Positions 43,079 to 52,711 of a DNA stretch of 64,000 bases are shown in pieces; within the stretch, counting starts at the first letter, position 1, and every line of letters begins with the position of its first letter. Both the position numbers and the translations under genes were made by a program. Location: positions 5,411,501 to 5,475,500 of the forward strand of contig NZ_CP075175.1 in assembly GCF_021223605.1 (NCBI RefSeq), read 5' to 3'. Under the pieces are notes generated by a model that searched no databases, was not told where the DNA came from, and was given only the letters and a program-made list of their open reading frames with translations. Source of the DNA: Paenibacillus sp. 481. Lineage in GTDB: Bacteria > Bacillota > Bacilli > Paenibacillales > Paenibacillaceae.

Positions 43079-44407
43079 CTAGGTTCTAAGAATGCCTTTG
43101 CTCCTCGCAGCGCGCAGCCAGGACGGAAATTCGTTGAACAGCCGGTCATAGAGCACTTGGTCGGACACTCGGTCGAGGTCATCCAAGGCGAAGAAGTTAC
43201 AATTGTCGACGATTCGGCCTGGCAAGTTGTCGAATTCCTCCAAAATTCCGTAGTCCGAGTTACCTAGGCCGACGAATTGCCAGAATAGATTGTGGCGGGA
43301 GCTTTGAACAAGTAACTTGGCAATTTGATCCGAAAAGTAAACGCCGCCATCGCTGAAAAATACGATAAAGACCGGGAGACGATCATTTGGCGATTCAACG
43401 GTATACTTGTGTATAATGTCCCTCATTGCCTCGGGCTCGTTGTTTTCGAATCCCAGCTTATCTTGGAAATCCTCGTCCGAACAATAATAACGATCGACAT
43501 AACCCTCGAATTGGGCGGCTTTCACACTTGGCGTTCTAGCCGAATTGTCGCCGAAAAACCAGACGTCCATTTCCCCATCGTCATCCATGCTGGCCGCTAC
43601 CGCAAGCACCCTTTCGAAAGCACGTTGTATGGTTCCCTGATTATATAAGTGATACATGGAACCAGAGGCGTCGAACACGACAGCGACGCGGGCCTTCTGC
43701 GAGCCTATTCCTTTCTTCGCCAGCGAAATCTGCACCTCTTTTTTGAGCAAATCAATTTTGCTCAAATGAAGCTTAGATCCGGACGCCGACTGCGACGCGG
43801 TGGCGGGCTGTGAAGACGCGACGGAAATCTTCGTCGGCGTCGACGCTACAGTCGCGGCCGGATGCGCGATCTGGCCAGCATCCCCGTCGTCTGCGACAAC
43901 AACGCCGTGCGCTTCGGCCAGCGGCTTCAGGCCGCCGTTGAAGCCGCGGCCCACCGCCCGTAGCTTGAACAGCGATTGATGGCGGTACAGCTCGACGAAC
44001 ACTAAAGACGTCTCGCGAGTCGCTTCCTTAATATCATAAACGACGGTCTGCCCACCAACACGCACGGTCACGGTGCAGCCGGACACGTCTGCGAACGTAC
44101 CAGGCCCGTCCAGCGTCGCCGCAAACACGCATTTGGCGACAACCGACGAGAGCTTGTCCAACTGGATCGTAAATGTCGACGATCGAGCATCGACCGTTCT
44201 CAGTTTCACGTGTCCGTGTGGATCAGACGGCTGATTGTAGAACACAAAGTAATCGTCGGAAGCCACTTTGCCGTTAGTGCCCACGATAAAGCAGCTTACA
44301 TCAAGTTCGGCGGGTGTGCTATTCCACGAGACAGTAACTTGCAGTTCGTTCCCGGCGTTCAGTGTGACGTTGCCGCCAGTTACGAGTGTGGATGTCGAAT
44401 TGGTCAT
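43079..44407 (-). CDS. TerD-vWA fusion (tellurium-resistance family)
   Basis: A 442-residue protein. Residues about 1-185 form a TerD domain (GGNVTLNAGNELQVTVSW, ELDVSCFIV, FYNQPSDPHG, ATRETSLVFVELYRH and GRGFNGGL). A linker rich in Ala/Ser/Thr (about 190-215) precedes a C-terminal vWA domain (about 240-430) with the metal-site motif DASGSM, conserved Thr replaced in context by GTIQRAF, and FFSDGG near 365. TerD domains bind calcium; vWA domains mediate protein interaction. AGAGGAG lies 8 nt upstream. No other ter genes flank it. Confidence 0.88.
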   Translation of the reverse strand: MTNSTSTLVTGGNVTLNAGNELQVTVSWNSTPAELDVSCFIVGTNGKVASDDYFVFYNQPSDPHGHVKLRTVDARSSTFTIQLDKLSSVVAKCVFAATLDGPGTFADVSGCTVTVRVGGQTVVYDIKEATRETSLVFVELYRHQSLFKLRAVGRGFNGGLKPLAEAHGVVVADDGDAGQIAHPAATVASTPTKISVASSQPATASQSASGSKLHLSKIDLLKKEVQISLAKKGIGSQKARVAVVFDASGSMYHLYNQGTIQRAFERVLAVAASMDDDGEMDVWFFGDNSARTPSVKAAQFEGYVDRYYCSDEDFQDKLGFENNEPEAMRDIIHKYTVESPNDRLPVFIVFFSDGGVYFSDQIAKLLVQSSRHNLFWQFVGLGNSDYGILEEFDNLPGRIVDNCNFFALDDLDRVSDQVLYDRLFNEFPSWLRAARSKGILRT

Positions 44408-44612
44408 GTTCGTAGCTCCTCTTCACTCATCATTATCACTAGATTTCCAACATTATACAAAACAAATGATAATAGCATCTCACTTTTATAGGAAATACGC
44501 AAGCATATTTTTCCTTATCTCCGGCGCTTCTCCGCTCTTAAACAATGCTGCCCATTCGTTCAGCACCAAAAAGCTGTTCGTCGAAGTTGGGTATATGAAT
44601 GGCTCATCCCCA

Positions 44613-44809
44613 CGCCTAAAGTCATAATCGATCAACTGCTCCCTATCTTTATTAAAGGGCAGCAGGAAGGTGAATTCCGTGCGGGCAACCCTCAAGAGTT
44701 GTTATATTGGTATTTTGCAATCATTAGCGGTCTTATGCTACAAGTTCAGGAGAATGAAGGATTCGGGTTGCCGGATGCCCGTTTTCTGATGTGTATTTTG
44801 GTTAAGTAA
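44613..44809 (+). pseudogene. C-terminal fragment of a TetR-family regulator
   Basis: The plus-strand frame ending at TAA 44807 reads VIIDQLLPIFIKGQQEGEFR, then ELLYWYFAIISGLMLQ, the typical C-terminal ligand-domain helices of TetR regulators. No DNA-binding domain precedes it: upstream codons in the frame are not regulator-like and a stop lies at 44489. The gene has lost about two thirds of its length. Confidence 0.6.
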
Positions 44810-44849
44810 ACAAGAGTTGAATGTTCTACCTACCCTCTTGTAAACATGA

Positions 44850-44884
44850 TACGTCAGCACTCAAATATCAAGAGTGCTGACGTA
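44850..44884. terminator. Perfect 13-bp hairpin near the DUF6273 gene
   Basis: TACGTCAGCACTC (44850-44862) and GAGTGCTGACGTA (44872-44884), 9-nt loop. It lies 94 bp past the DUF6273 stop and lacks a strong T-run on either strand. Confidence 0.5.
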
Positions 44885-44977
44885 CCATATCCCAACCATC
44901 TCCGTACTGTGATTTGTACGAGCTAGCCGGACGCGCAGCGCTGTTAGGTAAAAGCCCGTCGAACGCCACGCTTATGA

Positions 44978-45655
44978 TCATTGAAGATTAATAGTTAAAG
45001 CAGGGCGCACGCCGTAGCAAGCTAAGCTGACACGTCCATAACTACGAATACTGCTACGAGGTCCAACAAAAAACGCACGCGAAGAACGACTAGGTTGCGT
45101 TCTCAGCCACCACCATGAGCAGCCCAACTCTTCACCGTTCTCGATTATATAATCAACTTTGACTTTTTTATCATACACATACAAGTTACAACCATCGTTC
45201 TTTTTCATTTTGGCGAATGGTGTTCCTATTGCACGACGGTTCGCACTTAAACCATCTTCACCACGTTTATCGGTCAGCTCTTTTACCTCCGAAACACTGA
45301 GCAAAAAGACTTTGTCCTCCGTATCTGTACTATCCTCTCCATTATCCGTGCAGCGTGTAGTCTTAATTAGGCTCTGCTCGGAGTCATTGAACGCGGCATG
45401 ATAAAATTCATCGTTCAGCCACTTTCGCAAATCAGAATCACGCCATGTAATATCGACATATTCACCGTAATACCGCTTGCAGTCCAAAATGTACTCGCTC
45501 AAAAGGAACAGCTCGCTACCTGAACGTTGCAGCACCCGCCACTTTATCGGCGTTCTGTCTGCGCCGTCCGCCAGTTGCGGATAAGTGCCGAATGTAATGA
45601 TTTCGCCGGGCTTTGCGCACGGGTACGGCGTAGAACCAAGATTACTAATTTCCAA
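44978..45655 (-). CDS. DUF6273-domain protein
   Basis: A 225-residue protein with the DUF6273 pattern: GEIITFGTYPQ, TPIKWRVLQRSGSELFLLSE, WRDSDLRKWLNDEFYHAAFN, KVFLLSVSEV, and the C-terminal WWWLRTQPSRSSRAFFVG with YGVRPALTI. The end resembles formylglycine-generating-enzyme/lectin-like folds and may bind ligands. I choose TTG 45655 because AAGGTGGAG lies 6 nt upstream; ATG 45697 has no ribosome site. It is monocistronic. Function is unknown. Confidence 0.75.
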   Translation of the reverse strand: MEISNLGSTPYPCAKPGEIITFGTYPQLADGADRTPIKWRVLQRSGSELFLLSEYILDCKRYYGEYVDITWRDSDLRKWLNDEFYHAAFNDSEQSLIKTTRCTDNGEDSTDTEDKVFLLSVSEVKELTDKRGEDGLSANRRAIGTPFAKMKKNDGCNLYVYDKKVKVDYIIENGEELGCSWWWLRTQPSRSSRAFFVGPRSSIRSYGRVSLACYGVRPALTINLQ

Positions 45656-45845
45656 TACGATCTCCACCTTTTCGTTTCTAGATTTATTGTATAACATTTA
45701 TGCAAGTGCTAAAGTAAAGCTGCCGTACCCTTGATTTTTACCGATATGAATATAAAAAGTTTAGCTATGTACTTTATTGTTTTTCTCTAAGATTTGTGTG
45801 TGATCAAAACATTTGGAATCGTAAAATGTTGCCCCTCAGCACCAT

Positions 45846-45885
45846 AAAAAAGGACGCTCCCACGCTTTCGCTTGGGCTACGTCCT
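45846..45885 (-). terminator. Terminator of the SulP gene
   Basis: AGGACG (45851-45856) with inner complementary segments pairs with CGTCCT (45880-45885). The minus strand continues with TTTTTTATGG. Confidence 0.82.
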
Positions 45886-45974
45886 CTGCATTATATTCCA
45901 GTTCAAACGATTAATTAAAATGGTAAAGCTACTGTCCATGGTACTCGTTTCACTTTATCTCGCCTCGCCTCGCC

Positions 45975-47438
45975 TCATGAATGAGCCGCAAGTTTGCCAT
46001 TCTTATCGTAGACAGCCAATTGATCAACTAATTTTTGACTAGACGAATTTAGTCCAATAAGCGATACTTGATTACCATTTTCCTGATACTTTATAATCAC
46101 TTTATCAATGGCACCCACACCCGAATCATCCCATACATGAGCATTCGAAAAATCAATAATGATTTCTTGCCCGTGACTGTTCAAATCGAAGGCATTGATA
46201 AAACTGCTAGTAGAAGCAAAAAAGAGTTGCCCCTCCACTAGGAACACCTGCTTCGTTCCATCTTGCGTTTGCGTGACTTTAATCTTCGAAATTTTCGCTA
46301 CAAAAAATAACGCACTCATCAGCACCCCAGCAATAACCCCTTTGGACAAATCATGGGTTACCACAACCATACTAACCGTCGTTAACATGACAAGCGCATC
46401 CGGTTTCGGTGCTTTTCTCAAATATGTAAATGACGACCAGTCAAACGAGCCGATACATACGACAAGCATAATACCCGCCAGAACTGGCATTGGGATTTGC
46501 ACGACCCAATCACCTAACACAATAATGAGAAACAGCATGAACACGCCTGTTACAAACGTAGACAGCCTGCCTCTCCCGCCCGATTTCACATTAATTACAG
46601 TTTGTCCGATCATCGCACAACCTGCCATACCGCCAAAGAAGCCGGTAATGACATTGGCGATACCTTGGCCGCGCGCTTCTTTATTTTTGTTGCTGCTTGT
46701 GTCAGTCATATCATCAACGATGGAAGCAGTCAGCAAGGATTCCAGCAGACCGACGATAGCTAATGCAAGTGAATATGGAAAAATAATAGCAAGCGTCTCT
46801 AAATTAAATGGCACATTTGGGATAAGGAAAGAAGGTAAGGTCTGTGTGATACTGCCCATATCCCCTACCGTTTTGAGATCCAAATTCCAGTTCATCGCTA
46901 CTGCTGTTAATAGGACGGTGGCTATTAGAGGCGCTGGAATCGCAGTGAAAAATCTAGGCACGACATACACGATAAGTAAGGTGAGCCCCACGAAAATATA
47001 CGTTAGTGTCGAGATACCAACAAAATGCGGAACCTGCGCGATAAAGACCAGCATACATAATGCATTTACAAATCCAATCATAACGGGACGCGGTATAAAC
47101 TTCATTAATTTTGCAACCTTACAAACACCGAATATGAATTGAATAACTCCTGTCAGAATGGTCGCAGCCAATAAGTAATTCAAACCATGTTCCTTCACCA
47201 ACGGCACCATTAATAACGCCATCGCACCTGTTGCCGCTGAGATCATGCCCTGACGTCCCCCAACAAATGCAATAATGACAGCAATACAAAATGACGCATA
47301 TAAACCGACCATAGGATCGACTCCGGCAATAATGGAAAAGGCAATGGATTCTGGAATGAGAGCTAGCGCTACGACGATACCCGACAAAATATCAGATCGT
47401 ACATTTGAAAACCATTCTTGCTGTATTTTTTGTAACAA
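45975..47438 (-). CDS. SulP-family anion transporter with STAS domain
   Basis: A 487-residue integral membrane protein. The SulP signature appears at the N-terminus ([31 protein letters not shown]); about ten to twelve hydrophobic segments follow, including [16 protein letters not shown]. Residues about 385-487 are a cytoplasmic STAS domain ([40 protein letters not shown]). Members carry sulfate, bicarbonate or other anions; substrate is not predictable here. The start is TTG with GAGG 7 nt upstream. A terminator follows. Confidence 0.93.
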   Translation of the reverse strand: MLQKIQQEWFSNVRSDILSGIVVALALIPESIAFSIIAGVDPMVGLYASFCIAVIIAFVGGRQGMISAATGAMALLMVPLVKEHGLNYLLAATILTGVIQFIFGVCKVAKLMKFIPRPVMIGFVNALCMLVFIAQVPHFVGISTLTYIFVGLTLLIVYVVPRFFTAIPAPLIATVLLTAVAMNWNLDLKTVGDMGSITQTLPSFLIPNVPFNLETLAIIFPYSLALAIVGLLESLLTASIVDDMTDTSSNKNKEARGQGIANVITGFFGGMAGCAMIGQTVINVKSGGRGRLSTFVTGVFMLFLIIVLGDWVVQIPMPVLAGIMLVVCIGSFDWSSFTYLRKAPKPDALVMLTTVSMVVVTHDLSKGVIAGVLMSALFFVAKISKIKVTQTQDGTKQVFLVEGQLFFASTSSFINAFDLNSHGQEIIIDFSNAHVWDDSGVGAIDKVIIKYQENGNQVSLIGLNSSSQKLVDQLAVYDKNGKLAAHS

Positions 47439-47708
47439 TTCTCCACCTCATATGCTAGTAAAATAAATAAGCGCACCTTACTTCCACTCCATTTGCAAAA
47501 ATTAGTTTAGCACCAATTCTCACAAAATTGAACCCATTTAGAATAGTTTTAAAGCCAAGTTGCTAATTAGACATCTAATGGAATTGTATAGAATAATTAG
47601 AGGTTAAGAGCGCTTATTTATTTACCATATATGAAAATGTAGACCGTAGCACAGTGTGACCCGATTCATTCCCCGTCTCTGCAGGCCAAGTTGTACAAGG
47701 AGAAATAA

Positions 47709-48599
47709 TTACGCATGTGAAGTAAACGGTAATAAAAACGGCTTCACGCCCTCTTTCCACGCTGGTCGAACAAACAATGTATCTTCCGGCTCTGTCATCA
47801 ACGTGAACTGAATATGCTTGTTGTCACAATCAGGCACAAAATGAAAATGAACCGTCTCTGTTGCATCAGAAATGACATGGTGGATGATCCGTTCTACATC
47901 CACTGGTGTCTTACTTACGATATCAAACACATGCAACTGATTCTCTTCTTCCGTAAATAAAACAATGACATCCTCCGCTTCGACATAATAGATCGCATGA
48001 GGTAACGCTAGCATAAAGTAAAACATTAATATCTGCTCGCTATCCTTCACACCTAATTGCGATGATACAGGAATTCGTGCAGCCGCAAACGTGTGCATGA
48101 CTTCGAAATCAACCTCGTTGTTGACATCCAGCTTGCGTAGCATGGATTTTTGACAACTTTGTGGTTTCAAATCTGAAGTCCTCACGTAAAAATGACTTTC
48201 CTGAACCTTCTCGAATCCAAACTTAGGATAAAAATCCAACACCGTATCGTTCGCAAATAAATATATAAAATCAACTTCATTTTCATAGGTTTCAATGATA
48301 TGTTTCATCAACTTGACGGCCAATCCTTGGTGACGATAATCGGGATGCGTCATCACTGCGCCCACTTGAATCGCCTTATAATCGGTACCATTGGACGTAA
48401 TGACCATTTTATTGACTGAAGCATTCGCGATCACTTGATCCCCATCTACAAAGGAATAACAGATGTAGTTGTCATTCCAGCACCCCTTGTTATACCATTC
48501 CGTAAAATTTATCTTAAATAGATGATTGGCTAGTTCAATAAAGCTCTCCCGATATTTTGATATATGCTTGTAATCGCTAATGAGTTGATATTCAGCCAT
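47709..48599 (-). CDS. GNAT acetyltransferase with C-terminal extension
   Basis: A 296-residue protein. The GNAT domain occupies about residues 1-150, with VGAVMTHPDYRHQGLAVKLM as the acetyl-CoA-binding region and DFYPKFGFEKV as the C-terminal strand. The remaining 145 residues form a second domain related to the C-terminal half of Eis-like two-domain GNATs, without recognisable catalytic motifs. GGGAGG is 10 nt before ATG. It is monocistronic. Confidence 0.85.
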   Translation of the reverse strand: MAEYQLISDYKHISKYRESFIELANHLFKINFTEWYNKGCWNDNYICYSFVDGDQVIANASVNKMVITSNGTDYKAIQVGAVMTHPDYRHQGLAVKLMKHIIETYENEVDFIYLFANDTVLDFYPKFGFEKVQESHFYVRTSDLKPQSCQKSMLRKLDVNNEVDFEVMHTFAAARIPVSSQLGVKDSEQILMFYFMLALPHAIYYVEAEDVIVLFTEEENQLHVFDIVSKTPVDVERIIHHVISDATETVHFHFVPDCDNKHIQFTLMTEPEDTLFVRPAWKEGVKPFLLPFTSHA

Positions 48600-48946
48600 G
48601 ATGTGCGTTCCTCCCTTTTAAATTGGATTTATTTCATCCAGCCCACTTTTTAAGCCCTTGAATGTGTTCTATTTCAGGATGATACCCGTCATATCAAATA
48701 TGACCTACTACAATTTGCTGCACACATTTACTCTATCTCATTTTATCATCATGGAATGTAATATAGATCTAAATTTTTAAGGAGAATGACTAATATGGTC
48801 AATAACATGCTGCATGCCCGCTGTAAAAGCGACCTTACTCATATTGCGATCATCTTTCGGGGGACCGAAACGAATACACAAAAGGACAGCCAGAGCTGCC
48901 CTTATATACATCTTGTTACATGTAGTTATCCGACTTTATTTCATAT
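48600..48946. other. Gene-free stretch between two GNAT genes
   Basis: Contains upstream sequence of the larger GNAT gene and the terminator of the smaller one. A plus-strand frame at 48786-48980 has AAGGAG nearby but no recognisable protein and overlaps the terminator and the neighbouring gene, so it is not called. Confidence 0.6.
48881..48903 (-). terminator. Terminator of the smaller GNAT gene
   Basis: Minus-strand AAGGGCAGC / GCTGTCCTT stem with a 4-nt loop (TCTG), followed by TTGTG, 44 bp past the stop of the gene at 48947. Confidence 0.7.
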
Positions 48947-49483
48947 TCACGCATTAAATTCACTTTTTAACAGCCCATAAATGTATTCATCATAATGTTG
49001 TCCATTCGTAAAGATCATATTTCTCATTTTTCCTTCTTGTTTAAAACCAAGATGTTCTTGTAGTTTGAGCGAGCTTTCGTTGAACGCATAAATATGTGCG
49101 GTTACTTTTTCGTAACGCAATTCATGAAAGAAATAGCGGAGAAACACCTGCACAGCGTCCGACGCATATCCATTACGCCAATGAGTGCGAAAAATAGCCA
49201 CGCCATATTTAAAAGTCCCGTTACGGGCATCACAACTATGTGAATTAATGCTCCCTACTAATGCGCCATCGAGCGTTTCGATGGCCAGCATAATATTGTC
49301 TCCATTTTGCCCCATTGATGCTTGATGCTCAGCCCACGACTTCGTTCCAGCTTCCGATCTTGGAAAATAGATGACATCAGATAATCTGGCACCCTCTGAA
49401 TCTTGATCATTTTCATGAAATTTCGTCCAATCCTCAGGCACAATTGCTCGTAATCTAACCTTCTTACCTTCCCAAATATTCAA
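48947..49483 (-). CDS. RimJ/RimL-type GNAT acetyltransferase
   Basis: A 178-residue GNAT protein that opens NIWEGKKVRLRAIVPEDW, has the acetyl-CoA region THWRNGYASDAV and the C-terminal LKLQEHLGFKQEGKMRN, all typical of RimJ/RimL-like N-acetyltransferases. I start at TTG 49483, with GAGGGG 9 nt upstream. An upstream ATG (49570) would add 29 hydrophobic residues that are not part of the family. Substrate is unknown. Confidence 0.87.
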   Translation of the reverse strand: MNIWEGKKVRLRAIVPEDWTKFHENDQDSEGARLSDVIYFPRSEAGTKSWAEHQASMGQNGDNIMLAIETLDGALVGSINSHSCDARNGTFKYGVAIFRTHWRNGYASDAVQVFLRYFFHELRYEKVTAHIYAFNESSLKLQEHLGFKQEGKMRNMIFTNGQHYDEYIYGLLKSEFNA

Positions 49484-49607
49484 ACTCCCCAACCCCTCTC
49501 TATGAAAAATATACCATATAATGATGAGGTATGCGATAGTTATGACCGCATTTTCCCACTCCAAAAACATGCCACAACGGTGTTTGTAACGACCGCCTCA
49601 AGTTACG

Positions 49608-51164
49608 TCATGCGCCGATTCGCTTGTTCGTAAATACGAGCAGCATCCCATACATGAAATACAAGCTGAACATACCAATAACGCTATAATAAGTTAGCGC
49701 GATGGTAGCTGGTGACCATCGGTTAATAAAGGACCAAGGCATTCCCCCGAGCAATAGGTTCGGGAGATTGATGACAACGAATAACCCTGTTGCGCAGATC
49801 ACGATATGTATGACGAGAAATAAGCATCTTTTCCATGTTAATGCGTATAATGAAACCCAGCTCCGTTGCTGTCGGACTAATTTACGGACTAATCCAAGGA
49901 TCAAACAGAAACAAAGTAATACTAGGCATCCAGCGCTGAAGAACACAGAAGTCGCGATTTGATCAAGCTTCAGCATGCCGTCTGGTTGGCGCTGACTTGC
50001 AGGCTTCTTCCCCTGCCATATGTCCATCACGCCTTGGCTGATGGCGGTCGTTGTACTGCTCTGCATATTTGCTAGCACGGCTACCCCAATCTGTTCTTCA
50101 GGCAGCATCGTAATATAAGAAGAGTAGGTAGGATTTGCTCCTGCGTGAAAGATGACGTGCTTGTTGTTGCTTTGCTGTTCTACTGCCCATCCGGCGGCAT
50201 AGTACGTATGTTTATCTAATGGCTTGACGGACTTATCAGGAATGTGAGAATTGCTAATTAGCTGTGGATCAATTGGCTGTGCTGCGGACTGCTCAGACGT
50301 AGGATGCGGCTCAGCAGCGAGCTGAACGTTTAGCCATTTGGCGATATCGTTCGTATTACTAATGATATAGCCTGCGGGTGTATTGCCACGATAGATGGGT
50401 GGCGTATAAGCGCTAGGCTTGGTGAACCGAAGGCGGTAACCCACAGCCATGCCCGCTGGGGGACTAGGTTGCACCCCGACTATTGAGTCGTTCATATTAA
50501 GCGGCTGCAATATATGCTGCTGCATATAATCTTCGAAGCTTTGCTTCGTCACTTGTTCAATCACTAGGCCCAATATATCGTAATTGATCGTCGCATACTC
50601 ATACGAACTTCCTGGTTCACGGTTCAATGGCTGGCTTAGCAACGTGGAAACGGTTCGTTCAAGCGAATCTTCCGTATGACTCTCGGGATAATATTGAATC
50701 GAGGTAGCTGGTATTCCGCTCGTGTGAAACAATAGATCATTTATCGTGATCAATGCAGGCTCATCCTTGTACGACAAGGTCAACCACGGGATGATGTTCG
50801 TCACATCATCCGTCCGCTTCAGCTTCCCCTCTTGTTCCAGTTGCAAAATAGCTAGACCTGTAAACGCTTTGCTCGTTGAAGCGAGCTCAAACAAAGTGTT
50901 TCCGGTAACAGGCTTGTTCGCAGCAACATCTGCGTAGCCAAAGCCTTGTTGATAAACGGTGTTCCCCTTCTCTACAATAACGACCGAAATACCTGGAATA
51001 CGGCTAGCTTGCATGTGTTGTTGAACAAACTGCTCGATGGTGTGAGCTTTCTGTTCAATCGTTAATTGCGAGCTTGCGATAGCTGCCGTTGGGTATCCTC
51101 CGCCTAATATCGCGATGATCATGATCGCCATATAGGTTCTCTTCCAAATGGTCCTAGTAGTCAT
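49608..51164 (-). CDS. Beta-lactamase-fold serine hydrolase with C-terminal membrane region
   Basis: A 518-residue protein: signal peptide at residues 1-30, class C beta-lactamase/PBP-like domain at about 40-390, and about three transmembrane segments (near 405, 440 and 490). The serine nucleophile motif is STSK at 96-99. The usual Y-x-N is YAT in EYATINYDILG near 184, and the KTG-equivalent is HAG in FHAGANPTYSS. This class includes FmtA/PbpX-type enzymes acting on cell-wall peptides or teichoic acid esters. It directly follows the BceB-like permease gene by 22 bp, suggesting co-expression in envelope defence. AAGGAG lies 7 nt upstream. Confidence 0.88.
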   Translation of the reverse strand: MTTRTIWKRTYMAIMIIAILGGGYPTAAIASSQLTIEQKAHTIEQFVQQHMQASRIPGISVVIVEKGNTVYQQGFGYADVAANKPVTGNTLFELASTSKAFTGLAILQLEQEGKLKRTDDVTNIIPWLTLSYKDEPALITINDLLFHTSGIPATSIQYYPESHTEDSLERTVSTLLSQPLNREPGSSYEYATINYDILGLVIEQVTKQSFEDYMQQHILQPLNMNDSIVGVQPSPPAGMAVGYRLRFTKPSAYTPPIYRGNTPAGYIISNTNDIAKWLNVQLAAEPHPTSEQSAAQPIDPQLISNSHIPDKSVKPLDKHTYYAAGWAVEQQSNNKHVIFHAGANPTYSSYITMLPEEQIGVAVLANMQSSTTTAISQGVMDIWQGKKPASQRQPDGMLKLDQIATSVFFSAGCLVLLCFCLILGLVRKLVRQQRSWVSLYALTWKRCLFLVIHIVICATGLFVVINLPNLLLGGMPWSFINRWSPATIALTYYSVIGMFSLYFMYGMLLVFTNKRIGA

Positions 51165-51186
51165 CTTCGTTCTCCTTCATCACCTG

Positions 51187-52536
51187 TTAGTAGTCTGTGC
51201 TGCGCCATACATGCTTCATATAATCATGACAAGTCACGAGGAAATATATCGTTTGCATAGCCATGTAAATCCCTATAACGAACAACGAATAGTTCCAATT
51301 CGATAACTGAAGCAGGTTGTCCACTGCTTTCATCGCAAACAACGCGTGGATAATTCCCACGATACAAGGTGCGTAAAAAATGATACCAATCTGTGTAACA
51401 ACGATCTTTCTGACCTCATCTTCGGTCATGCCGAGGCGGGTCAACGCTTTAAATTGCGCTTGATCGTCCCGTAGCTCCGTAAACAGCTTGAAATAAATCA
51501 TGCTGCCAGCTGCAACAAAAAACAACATGCTAAGAAACATGCCTATAAATAAGATGAGCGAAAAAAGGGCTTCGGGATTTTCGTATTGCGTCTTCACACC
51601 ATCTAATTGCACAGTTCGCAATATCATGTAGACAGCGCCCGATGCCGTAACGATAACGGCACTCAACATCGATACGATAAATAGCATGCGCGCATTGTCT
51701 GTTAACTTGTGTCCAAGCTGAGCGATTATAATCATATGGGTACGATGATAGTAAATATGACGATTTCCTCGCACGAATTGCAGGATGGCAAGGCTGACCT
51801 GTGTAAACAGAAAATAAGTCCCGATCATCACCGTCCCCATAATAAGCGGTGCTAGCAGGACAAAGTTATGACCGTTTAAAATAAGCGCCGAACCATACGC
51901 GAATCCTAAGCAAACGACGGCCAGCACGGCAAGCGACGGCGATTGGATCAGATTGTTTCTAGACTGCAATGAAGCTTGGAGCATATGGATGATTTCCTTG
52001 CGCCCTACCTGTAAAGCCGACCATAGAGATAGAACGGTGAACAACACGAAGAAACTACCTGCCGTTTGCCACACTGCATCGAGTGGGACCGTAAATTTAA
52101 GCGGATGTTTCATTTCTAACAGCACTTCTAGCACCATAAAAAATAGTTTGCTAAACATCATGCCAAGGCCGATACCGACGCCGATCGCTAGCGCGGAAAT
52201 AACGCCATTTTCAACTATGATCAGTCTACGAAGCTGCATGCGCGTCATGCCAAACAGCGTGAAGAGGCCAAATTGTTGCTGTCTCGTCTTCAAAAATGCA
52301 GTATTGGAATAAAGCACGAATAACAATGAAAAAATAATAATGATATACTGACAAAATATGAGCCCTTGCTTGACGTTCATAGCCGCTATCATATGAGCGT
52401 TCACGACATCCGGATGTACAATAAAAGCGGTATACATGTAGTAGATCATGACAGAAAAAACACAGCTCATAAAAAATGCGCTATACGAGCGCCATTTTCC
52501 GCGAATGTTGCTATATGCAAGTGAGCGAATCGTCAT
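51187..52536 (-). CDS. BceB-like ABC transporter permease (FtsX family), short form, no ATPase nearby
   Basis: A 449-residue membrane protein. The N-terminus MTIRSLAYSNIRGKWRSYSA, the block FGLFTLFGMTRMQLRRLIIVENG, and the C-terminal FKALTRLGMTEDEVRKIVVT are FtsX-domain signatures of BceB-type permeases. It is shorter than typical BceB (about 630-650 residues), mainly because the large extracellular domain is missing. I start at ATG 52536, with AGGAGGG 6 nt upstream. Regulator and sensor genes lie upstream, but no ATP-binding subunit is present in the window. Confidence 0.87.
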   Translation of the reverse strand: MTIRSLAYSNIRGKWRSYSAFFMSCVFSVMIYYMYTAFIVHPDVVNAHMIAAMNVKQGLIFCQYIIIIFSLLFVLYSNTAFLKTRQQQFGLFTLFGMTRMQLRRLIIVENGVISALAIGVGIGLGMMFSKLFFMVLEVLLEMKHPLKFTVPLDAVWQTAGSFFVLFTVLSLWSALQVGRKEIIHMLQASLQSRNNLIQSPSLAVLAVVCLGFAYGSALILNGHNFVLLAPLIMGTVMIGTYFLFTQVSLAILQFVRGNRHIYYHRTHMIIIAQLGHKLTDNARMLFIVSMLSAVIVTASGAVYMILRTVQLDGVKTQYENPEALFSLILFIGMFLSMLFFVAAGSMIYFKLFTELRDDQAQFKALTRLGMTEDEVRKIVVTQIGIIFYAPCIVGIIHALFAMKAVDNLLQLSNWNYSLFVIGIYMAMQTIYFLVTCHDYMKHVWRSTDY

Positions 52537-52711
52537 TGCGTTCCCTCCTAACATACTCTGTCATCTTCTGTTCCTCCAATAACGTCATTCTCTAACTCTA
52601 CTCTCCTTTGCCCCCTATTCAAATGATTCAACACCGTAAGTATAGCCTTCAGAAAGTGCTGAACCCATCGATTTAGATGACAATCCGCGTGTTGTTTACC
52701 TTACAAATTTG

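Larger units (their letters stand above)
44408..44977. other. Gene-poor stretch with gene remnants and a hairpin
   Basis: Apart from the remnant at 44613-44809 and the hairpin at 44850-44884, no intact gene is supported. A 69-codon minus-strand frame (44486-44695) has protein-like content at its end (WAALFKSGEAPEIRKN), possibly the 3' end of another broken gene meeting the first one near 44615. Confidence 0.5.

Noticed and set aside
48786-48980. 64-codon plus-strand frame with AAGGAG nearby
   Set aside because: It overlaps the terminator and 3' end of the neighbouring minus-strand GNAT gene, and the sequence is not protein-like.
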